Positions 36,679-44,357 of a DNA stretch of 64,000 nt are shown here, piece by piece. Source of the stretch: Branchiostoma floridae (Eukaryota > Chordata > Leptocardii > Amphioxiformes > Branchiostomatidae); contig NC_049983.1 of assembly GCF_000003815.2 (NCBI RefSeq), forward strand, positions 10,855,482 to 10,919,481. The letters run 5' to 3'. The translations under genes and the position numbers were made by a program. The notes beneath the pieces are model-generated. The model saw only the letters and a program-made list of their open reading frames with translations. It ran no database searches and was not told the DNA's origin. Every line of letters starts with the position of its first letter. Positions within the stretch are counted from its first letter, which is position 1.

Positions 36679-36815
36679 CTGCCGGTGAAGTTGGATGAAC
36701 TGGCGGGCTGGGCGGTGTTGGGGACCGGAACGCCAGCCGGGCCTGATCCTCAAACTGCTGTTCCTCATAGCGCTGCGCCCTGAAGCCACCTCCTCGGACT
36801 TTGGTATCTGTTTTC
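36679..36815 (-). pseudogene. Possible captured host exon in the TIR element
   Basis: On the minus strand an acceptor-like ttttcaacaacag-type region leads into an open stretch reading TKVRGGGFRAQRYEEQQFED and then ARLAFRSPTPPSPPVHPTSP. It ends at a donor-like GGACT|GTGAGT. Composition and splice-like borders suggest a piece of a host gene carried by the transposon. The source gene is not recognised. It could also be a chance ORF in GC-rich sequence. Confidence 0.35.
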
Positions 36816-37236
36816 AACAACTCTAATCGGTGAAAGAAACAAGGTTCACAAAGAAAAAACATCACAGCCTAACAGGTTCCCTGGCGCGTCTTGTCCCCTC
36901 TCTGCTGCTGTAGCTTGTGCATGCCACCGACGGGTCCCATGGCCGCACATCTGGCGAGGTTTTTTTTTTTTTTTTTTTTTTTTTATTCAACATAAAAGCA
37001 GACAGGACAAAGTGACACTGCACTCAAGTTAAAAAACTTATTTTAACAGTGCCACTTAACATACATTTGAATACATGAATACAGATATAACAACATTAGA
37101 AAACAATAATTGAACAAACTAATCGACTAACATCGTGTGTGCACAAAACACCCCTACCCACCCCATGTACAAAGTACACAATTCAATGATGTATAAATGT
37201 AGTAAATTCTACATAGCATGAAATATGACAATATGA

Positions 37237-40200
37237 CTAAAAACGCTGAGTTAGATCAATGAACTTTTGAGTGAATAACATAAGCTTGGAATTGATTTCA
37301 GCATTGAATGTAGGCGAACCTCTAAGAACTATAGAAAGTTTCAGATTGTCGGAAATGGTGTCAAAATCAAGCAAGTGGTCAGTTAAATTAGATATATTGT
37401 TTAAAAGAACCGTTCTATGTTTATCAAACAAAGGGCAATCAAATAAATAGTGATAAATAGTTTCGGATTGGCACCCACAGACACATGATGGGCTTGGAAC
37501 CAAACCTCGTTTGAAAAGAGAATGATTAAGTCCGTAGGTACCAATGCGAAATCGAGCGAGAAGGGCGCAGGTGTATCGGGGCCCGGACGAGAAGTGTAAA
37601 GGACTATTGGGCCGAACTAGTTTGGTAAGGTAACTACGAAACATTGGATATCTCAGACAGCGAACGCTGGAGTCTAGTTCGTTCCAGTGACTTACGCAAT
37701 ACGGGACAAAGGATTTACTAAGTCTATTAGTTGAATACCTTGAAAGTCTAAAATTAAATTTGTTTCTTAAGTTATAAGAGGTTGTTTGAGTTATTTCGCG
37801 GGGAAGCAACTCAAGGAGATAGTTCCGTGTTAGGCCGTTGACAATCTTATAGAACAACAATAAACGGTGGTTATGTCGTCTGCTGGAGAGCGACTCCCAC
37901 CCCAATTCCTCACATACATTGGAATAAGAAGACCCTTTAATGGCTCCTGACACTACTATGGAACATTGGTATTGAATTCTCTCTAAAAGGGAGGATTGTT
38001 CTGCTGAACAGCCATGCCAAACTACGTCTGCATATTCCAGACTAGGACGGATAAAAGACTTGTATATAGTTTGTAAAACATGGCGGGGAAGTTTGAACTT
38101 AAGACATTTAAAAACATTAACCCTCTTCGAAACATTACTACATATATTGTTCAAGTGGTTGTTCCAAGACATATCAGAAGTTAAGATAGTACCAATGTGT
38201 TTATGAGATGAGACACTAACAATTTCGGCAGTTCCAAGAAAAAGTGGAGGGTGGTATTGAGGACTCTTTTTAGTGGTAAAACACATTTCTTCTCTCTTGG
38301 AAGGATTTAAATCCATCAACCATGTGTTTGACCATGCCAAAATTTTGGATAAATCGGAATTAAGCCTGTGTGCAGACGTGTATGGATTTTCAACAATCTC
38401 CAACAAAGAACTGTCATCTGCGAATAAAAAAGGAAGGGAATCTAATTCGTTTACAATGTCATTAATATATATGATGAAAAGAAGTGGGCCTAACACGGAA
38501 CCTTGTGGGACACCGGCACCGATCTCTCTCCAAGGAGAAGCTTGACCATCAAGAACTACTCTTTGCAGTCTTTCCGATAAATAACTAGAAAACCAGTTCA
38601 ATAAAGGACCTTCAATACCGTATTGTTGGAGTTTAAAAATAAGACCGGTGTGCCATACCTTGTCGAAAGCTCTAGAGAAATCTAAAAAAACTGCACGTAC
38701 CTCTTTTCCTTTGTCAAGTGCTTCTAGAATTAAGTTACATATGTAAACGAGCTGACAAGTTGTAGAGTCATTTTTCATAAATCCAGATTGGAAAGTGTAC
38801 AATAAGTCATTGGAAATTAGGTGATTATAAACATGTTTATATACAATTTTCTCCAGGATTTTTGACAAAGATGGCAGCAGCGAAACAGGACGGTAATTTG
38901 TTTTGTCACGAGAGTCACCTTTTTTAAAGATTGGAATAACATTTGCTTTTTTCCATACATTAGGGAAGATACCATGGGACAAAGACAAATTAAAAACATA
39001 CGCTAATTTATCAGAAATAAAGGGTGCTATCAACTTAAGAAAACGATTATCGATGTCATCATAGCCATGAGCCTTTGAGGACTCTAAGCAACCGATAAGC
39101 ATTTCAACCTCATCAGACGTAGTTGAAATGTATGTTGATTTCTCACTGGTGAGAAAGGTCAGATCAGGAAGGGCGGCATTGGATGTGTCTATTGTTGACT
39201 GAGAAGCAAAGAAGTCATTGAAAATGCAAGCTTTTTCATACGAGTCAACAATGGATACTAAGCCATTCAATAGCGGAGGTATGGTGCTGAAAGAATTACG
39301 TTTATAAAACTTTTTAACAATATGCCACCATTTCTTGGGGGCTGTTGAGGGGTTTGAAAGAGATTGAGCCAAACGAGATTCATAGTCAAACTTGGCCTTG
39401 GAGATTTTGTTGGTCAATTTGTTACGAATGTTTCGATATGCAATCCAATCAGCAGAAAAATTAGATTTTTTAGCTTTTTTATGAAACTTATCTCGTAAGT
39501 GCATTAATTTCCTGATGTTGGATGACATCCAGGGTTTGTCATTAGGTTTGATAGTTATAGTCTTATGAGGAATGCAGCTATATTTTGCCTCTAGAATAAG
39601 TTGTACAAGCTTACTAGTTGCTTCATCAACTGTTCCGCATCCGTATATATCAAACCACTTGGGATCTGACAGGAAGAAAGTAAGAGAATCATTATCGATA
39701 TTACTAAAGTCCCAAAAAGTTCGAGAATATGGTTTTGGAACAGAGACAAGAAAACTCATGTAACCAATAATAGGAGAGTGGTGACAATTGGACAGGGGGG
39801 ATAAAACAGACGTTTTTGTAAAGAACTCAGGTGAATCGGTAAAAATTAAGTCAATCAACGAGGGAGACTGTGAGAGGTCACAGGTCGGTTCGGTGATGAT
39901 CTGTTGAAGATTTACAATCTGAGTAGCTTGGCGTAATTTAGCACCGGCATAATTAACTGGGTCCAGGTGCCACCACTCATTGTGTTTGGAATTAAAATCA
40001 CCAGTCACAACAATGGCATCTGGGCGCTCAGAATGCGCCGTACTGACAGAGTCAATGAATTGATCCATGAAGTCATTAGTCATGGAAATATTCTGACCAG
40101 GTGGACGATAGTAAGTAGCAAACAAAATTTTAAAGATGCCAATCTGGAGTTCCAACCAAACACATTCGGACGAGATAACTTCAAGATCATCTCGTCTTTT

Positions 40201-40497
40201 ACAAGGAATAGTATTTGAAATATAAATGAGAACTCCCCCTCCGTGACGATTTCTGTCACGACGGATGGGAGGTTGGAAGCCATCTAATGAGATATCATCT
40301 GACTCAATGGAATCTCCAAGCCAGGATTCTGTGACAGCAACAATGTCAATATCATAATCAGATACGATCGCCGAGATTTCATCAAGTTTAGATCCAGCAA
40401 CAATACTGTTTACATTAACGTGCATGAAAGTCAAACATTTATTGTCTCCCGAGGTCCTCCTAAACCCTTGGGCAGTAGGTAGATTAACCATAATCAA
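37237..40497 (-). CDS. LINE ORF2: endonuclease and reverse transcriptase, 1086 aa
   Basis: The N-terminus (about 20-245) is an APE-type endonuclease with VTESWL, a GDFN block near 166, and SLIDLIFTD and HSPI near 213-242. The reverse transcriptase follows (about 500-800): VWKKANVIPIFKKGD, NYRPVSLLPSLSK, LDFSRAFDKV near 606, GVPQGSVLGPLLF near 663, and the catalytic FADDSS near 692. The C-terminus carries a CxCG-x-H-x-C zinc-knuckle-like segment (CVCGCQSETIYHYLFDCP). No RNase H is seen. The FADD form and domain order fit the CR1/L2 group. There are no interruptions. Small plus-strand ORFs over it are shadows. Confidence 0.95.
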   Translation of the reverse strand: MIMVNLPTAQGFRRTSGDNKCLTFMHVNVNSIVAGSKLDEISAIVSDYDIDIVAVTESWLGDSIESDDISLDGFQPPIRRDRNRHGGGVLIYISNTIPCKRRDDLEVISSECVWLELQIGIFKILFATYYRPPGQNISMTNDFMDQFIDSVSTAHSERPDAIVVTGDFNSKHNEWWHLDPVNYAGAKLRQATQIVNLQQIITEPTCDLSQSPSLIDLIFTDSPEFFTKTSVLSPLSNCHHSPIIGYMSFLVSVPKPYSRTFWDFSNIDNDSLTFFLSDPKWFDIYGCGTVDEATSKLVQLILEAKYSCIPHKTITIKPNDKPWMSSNIRKLMHLRDKFHKKAKKSNFSADWIAYRNIRNKLTNKISKAKFDYESRLAQSLSNPSTAPKKWWHIVKKFYKRNSFSTIPPLLNGLVSIVDSYEKACIFNDFFASQSTIDTSNAALPDLTFLTSEKSTYISTTSDEVEMLIGCLESSKAHGYDDIDNRFLKLIAPFISDKLAYVFNLSLSHGIFPNVWKKANVIPIFKKGDSRDKTNYRPVSLLPSLSKILEKIVYKHVYNHLISNDLLYTFQSGFMKNDSTTCQLVYICNLILEALDKGKEVRAVFLDFSRAFDKVWHTGLIFKLQQYGIEGPLLNWFSSYLSERLQRVVLDGQASPWREIGAGVPQGSVLGPLLFIIYINDIVNELDSLPFLFADDSSLLEIVENPYTSAHRLNSDLSKILAWSNTWLMDLNPSKREEMCFTTKKSPQYHPPLFLGTAEIVSVSSHKHIGTILTSDMSWNNHLNNICSNVSKRVNVFKCLKFKLPRHVLQTIYKSFIRPSLEYADVVWHGCSAEQSSLLERIQYQCSIVVSGAIKGSSYSNVCEELGWESLSSRRHNHRLLLFYKIVNGLTRNYLLELLPREITQTTSYNLRNKFNFRLSRYSTNRLSKSFVPYCVSHWNELDSSVRCLRYPMFRSYLTKLVRPNSPLHFSSGPRYTCALLARFRIGTYGLNHSLFKRGLVPSPSCVCGCQSETIYHYLFDCPLFDKHRTVLLNNISNLTDHLLDFDTISDNLKLSIVLRGSPTFNAEINSKLMLFTQKFIDLTQRF

Positions 40498-40718
40498 AAG
40501 TTACATGTATAGTGAAATTTACGATAATTCTGGCTTGGGAAAGGGTAGGTGGGACAGGCACACACATGAGAATATAAACGCACATAACAACACAAAATGG
40601 CAAACTGTTTCCGGCACAACTGTTGAGAAGAGCCCTAACAAATATACATGACATTCAGGGCCGCCGTTACCAGGCCATCATAAGTTTAGATAAAGCAGAT
40701 ACTTAACGGAGAAGGAGT

Positions 40719-41492
40719 CTAGTTGAAGTAGTCCTCAGGTGTTTTGAACTTCTTCCCTCCCGCAACGCAGAGGTACATAGTGACACCATCAAGTTTGAAC
40801 TTGGGCTTAAGGTCCTTGCTCCTTGCATCATGAAAGGCCGTCTTTAGCCGCTCTTTCGCCTTCTGGATGGGGATAGGAAGGTGAACACTGACACCGATGC
40901 CAGACTTCGGCTGGAGACGATATGCGTGGCGCAGAACAAGATCGCGATCCGTCATGGAAACAAACTTGGCGATGACTGGGTTGCCGCGCATCTTGGGTAG
41001 ACGGTGGACGTTAACAAAGGCGATACTCTTGACGTTGGCCACCTTCAGGTTATCCTCCATGAATTTGTAGGTTTTCTCAACTACATCTTCTTCTGTCTCG
41101 GCCGGTACACCCCAGAAGAGAAGATTTTGCTTCTTGGAATAGAGCTCCGATAACAGCAGTTTCTCCTCGAGGGCGATGACGCGCTCTTCCATTTTCTTGG
41201 TTTTGGTGGAAGTTTCTTGTTTGAGGGTATCGATCTCGTCGTGAGCGAAGGATACGCTCTGCTGAAGAGAAACAACTTCCTGACGCAGAGACTTCACGTC
41301 TTCACCCAAGTGATGAATTGAGGCATTTAACTTGTCAAAGCTCGCAGATGTTTTAGATGCAAATTCACTCAGGTGTGCAGCGATACTGGTCAGGGATACC
41401 TGCGATGCCATGCTGCTATCCTCTGAATCTTGCGCGACAGAGTCTCCAGAAGTAGGTCTGCGTTTCCTCTTAGGTTGCTTTCTACCCGGCAT
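40719..41492 (-). CDS. LINE ORF1 protein (coiled coil plus RRM-like), 257 aa
   Basis: This nucleic-acid-binding chaperone is expected to coat the LINE RNA. A basic start (PGRKQPKRKRRP) precedes a heptad-rich coiled coil at about 45-130. An RRM-like core begins at NLLFWGVPAETEED, and a basic C-terminal domain ends KFKTPEDYFN. This is the L1-type ORF1 layout found in several LINE clades. It lies upstream of ORF2 on the same strand, and the frame is uninterrupted. Confidence 0.9.
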   Translation of the reverse strand: MPGRKQPKRKRRPTSGDSVAQDSEDSSMASQVSLTSIAAHLSEFASKTSASFDKLNASIHHLGEDVKSLRQEVVSLQQSVSFAHDEIDTLKQETSTKTKKMEERVIALEEKLLLSELYSKKQNLLFWGVPAETEEDVVEKTYKFMEDNLKVANVKSIAFVNVHRLPKMRGNPVIAKFVSMTDRDLVLRHAYRLQPKSGIGVSVHLPIPIQKAKERLKTAFHDARSKDLKPKFKLDGVTMYLCVAGGKKFKTPEDYFN

Positions 41493-41636
41493 TGACTGGA
41501 GAAGGAGACAGTAACAACACTGGATGCCACAAAATGTCGGAATAAGAAAGAATTGGAGTCAAACGGCCCGGTATGGCGGGAGCTCCGTATCACACGTTAC
41601 GCTTCGCCGCCATCTTGAACAACCTCTGGCGAGGTT

Positions 41637-41711
41637 GATGGCGGCGTGTCCCGTAGCTGGCAGTGGTGTGTCCCGCGCATCCCTGCTGTCGGAGGGGGAG
41701 AGCGTCAGACC
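41637..41711 (-). pseudogene. Possible captured host exon, split by the LINE
   Basis: Read on the minus strand, an acceptor-like ttgttcatacag precedes an open frame GLTLSPSDSRDARDTPLPAT and then GHAAINLAR. The frame continues across the LINE target site into sequence at about 36880-36950 that encodes CAAMGPVGGMHKLQQQRGDK. Joining over the empty target site keeps the frame, so this was one coding-like stretch before the LINE landed. The family is not recognised. The capture idea rests on splice-like borders and open frame only. Confidence 0.35.
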
Positions 41712-43799
41712 TGTATGAACAACACGTGAATCATGAGATGGTGGGGAGGGACGGGCGCCCGGCAACAGGTCCGGTCCCAGACAGACAAGTCTAAAACATA
41801 CGCAACTTCCATACCGCCCAGATCCCACATGCGAGCGAGCCGCGTTACGTGGAGTAGTCGTGGGCCACGCGTGTCCACAACTCAGTCACCACACGCCTTA
41901 CAGGTGCACACTCATACACATGCAAACTAAAACAAATGGTAGCAGGAAACCCCAACACAGCCTCGACGTTCAAACTAGGAAAGCAAAAGAAAAATTCTAC
42001 CTGGCCACAAAAACGGAAAATGACACCCAAATCGTACCAACTGCAGCCTTCCAAGCTCAGATGGGTTGGCTGAACGCTACGCCAGGCTCTCCCAGAAGGG
42101 TGACATGTAATCCTAAAACAAAGAAACCAAGGGGGGTCGCCATCTTGCCTCCTGGATCATGCCATTGTCGTCCTCTGTTCCTGCCTGAAAAATTCACGGA
42201 AATCAGAAAATGACATAAAAATCTGGAAACTCGTTCTGCTCCACGCCTCAGCATTAAATGCCAACACCCACAGCTTTCTTGCGCAGAGGATTAGAGTGCT
42301 AGTGGATACCAAAACATAGCGAGGACAAAAGAATTCCGGAGAATCACCAGCTCGCCATGTGGGCACCAATTATCTGCTTGGAGTGGCTGTCGGGCCCTGC
42401 TCGGAAAACATACACAAGGTCACGAAATCACACAACAATCACTCAGCTCCACGCGGAGCCAAAACGCCAACGTGAACTAAAAGCGTCCTAAACTCGACCA
42501 GGCCTAGGATAAAAGGGAAGAAACTGTAAAACGAGAAAAAAAGGTGTAAAGCAGCCGTCCTCTGCACCAGGATCTTTCCTGCCCCGCCGCTCAGAAGCTC
42601 ATACATACGAATAGGCGATAGAAATGCAAATTAGAACGAACAGCCGGTACTCAGAAATTCCAGGCATGCTAGAAGAAAATACGCAACAATACACGAAAAG
42701 AAATTTTAAAATACGGGAGAAGCGCAGAAAATGTACCGACCGACCACTGGAAACCGACACCAAACCTTCCGTGGAAAGAACAAACGTCGACCTGACGGTA
42801 ACCACGCCGTGGCCGCCGGAGTCCTCGGGTTGACTCGTACCACCCTGCGGCGTCCAAACGCAAATCTTGCCGCCTCGGGAAGTTTTGTCTGCTTTGCGAA
42901 GGAGCCGTCGCTTCAGCTCCAGCCGTGGTTGGAGGCGGCCTGATGAGTGACGAGATGCCTCTAATCTGCATATTTATACAATGGATGGATCACGTGTCTA
43001 ACATCCGGGCGAATAGGCGACCAGAATAAATAGGAAAATGAATGGGAGTCCTACCACGGGACTTGTGACCGTTCTGATGGCGACAACGTTCTGTGACCAC
43101 CCTTACTTGTACGGCTTCTTTCCATTTCAAGAAGATGCGAAGAATGTATCTATCCCTTATCACTACTACCCGGGAGATTATATTAAACCTATTGAAGTGA
43201 ACAAAGGCCATCACCACATGGATCGAGAATACGACTTTTTCAGGGATCTACATAGACAGGGTGCGCTGAAGATGCAAGTCGGCCCATGCGGGGAGACGTA
43301 ACCACGTTTCTACACGAGCACACTACTTTGGTCGCCTTACATATAGTGTCTGTCATCCATATCTATCACGTGTAAATTCTCTGTGAAACTGATGCCAGAT
43401 CGAAATCACCTTATACGTCACTGTAGATGGAAATCCGCAATGTAGATTATGAAAGCTATAGCAACATTGTATATAATCAACAAATCAGGTACAGAATTAG
43501 ACATTTACTAACTTAAAGATGTTTATGCGCCTTATGGTGGAGTCCCAGGGTTACGTTCATGCAAGGAGCCTTTAGTTCATGCGACTGCATCGTATTCGTA
43601 AAAGTGAGATTCAAGGCAATGATGTAATCTGTCACGAAAAGCCTGGCGCCATACAACAGAAATAGCTTTTCTGACGAGTCTCTGGGCTGTAAAGGACATT
43701 TCCGATAGCAATACGCGTACGGTCCCGCTGTCATCTGCACTAGTTTTGTATGTCGTAAAATGTCGATCACGATACGTTTGACAGCATTATAACTACGTA

Positions 43800-44024
43800 C
43801 CCCCCGTGTTTGCGGTGGTTCCTTCCATGTCGACTGTTTGGAAACAAATCTAACCGGTTATGCTGCGACCCTACTGACCTTTACCGTCAATTATATCGTT
43901 TACCTGTAAAGCATAGGCACGCTTTCAAAACAGATCATGAAGGTTGTCGGTCTATCTTCAAAACCAAAGCTGAATTACTGGCATTTTTACGTCGTTTGCG
44001 TCTGAACTCTGAAGTATTGAAATC
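43800..44024 (+). promoter_or_regulatory. Promoter cassette and non-coding exon of gene C
   Basis: AACCGGTT is at 43852-43859 and the conserved ccctactgacctttaccgt block follows. The TATA position is degenerate (tacctgtaaag near 43912). The non-coding exon ends at 44024 before a gtgagt donor. This part looks intact despite the insertion that ends 0.8 kb upstream. Confidence 0.65.
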
Positions 44025-44357
44025 GTGAGTAGGTTTTATGCATTTATCAATTAAGTTAATTACAGTGAGTGGTCGCAATCATACATGCTACCAGATAGAC
44101 ACACCTTCTGTATATATGTCCAATCTAAACTCTGTTTCTGTAGAAAACCTTGCACATATTTGGGAAATTTATACTGTTCCCAAGAACTACTGACTGCCTC
44201 AAATCCCGAAAAAAAGTGTTATGAAACCAAGAGACTTTGTAACTTTTGTTAAAAGGTAGCTGGATGAGAAAAAAAATTATATATTTGAATATAGTTTGTC
44301 AGAAAATATTTTGATAACGATGATAAATCAAACCGATTAGGTACTGCAAGTGTAGCC

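Larger units (their letters stand above)
36962..41624 (-). mobile_element. Full-length CR1-group non-LTR retrotransposon (LINE), apparently intact
   Basis: The element lies on the minus strand. Its 5' end is at 41624, its 3' end is a poly(A) tract (the T run at 36961-36984) preceded by AATAAA, and a 12-bp target duplication tctggcgaggtt flanks it (36950-36961 and 41625-41636). It has two uninterrupted ORFs separated by 221 nt, and a 3' UTR of about 250 nt. The duplication site falls inside the TIR element, so the LINE arrived after it. Intact ORFs and an identical duplication point to a young, possibly active copy. Confidence 0.92.
35524..43028. mobile_element. Long TIR element, about 2.8 kb before LINE insertion
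   Basis: It has the same terminal inverted repeats as the short copy, with AATAG at 35519-35523 and 43029-43033. Without the nested LINE it is about 2.83 kb. It holds a pyrimidine-rich left part, a hairpin-repeat array (36127-36596), two stretches that look like captured coding exons on the minus strand, and a GC-rich right part. I find no transposase, so it is probably non-autonomous. The superfamily is unresolved; a 5-bp duplication with about 20-bp TIRs does not by itself settle it. Confidence 0.75.
33246..43301 (+). pseudogene. ST8Sia-like array gene B, last exon split by a 7.8-kb insertion
   Basis: Exons are 33246-33391, 33984-34202 and 34440-34958, then a fourth exon beginning at 35213 and cut at 35236. 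Its continuation resumes at 43034 and runs to the stop at 43301. The first three exons encode the signal anchor, the stem with an NRT site, and an intact sialylmotif L. The separated 3' part encodes intact sialylmotif S (FCDHPYLYGFFPF), YHYY, HHMDRE and the C-terminal Cys. The two exon parts total 292 nt and keep the frame. As the DNA stands, translation from exon 3 runs into the inserted element and stops at TGA 35280-35282, losing sialylmotif S and VS, so no active enzyme is expected. The absence of other damage argues for a recent hit. B is closest to A in exons 1 to 3. Confidence 0.9.

Noticed and set aside
38273-40218. Plus-strand ORFs over the LINE ORF2.
   Set aside because: They are antisense shadows of the 1086-codon reverse transcriptase frame.
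35236-43033. The 7.8-kb insertion in gene B might be spliced out as an intron (GT at 35236-35237, AG at 43032-43033).
   Set aside because: Removing it that way leaves 291 nt of exon 4 where the neighbours' pattern needs 292, so the frame shifts. The donor is also weak and the acceptor lacks a pyrimidine tract.
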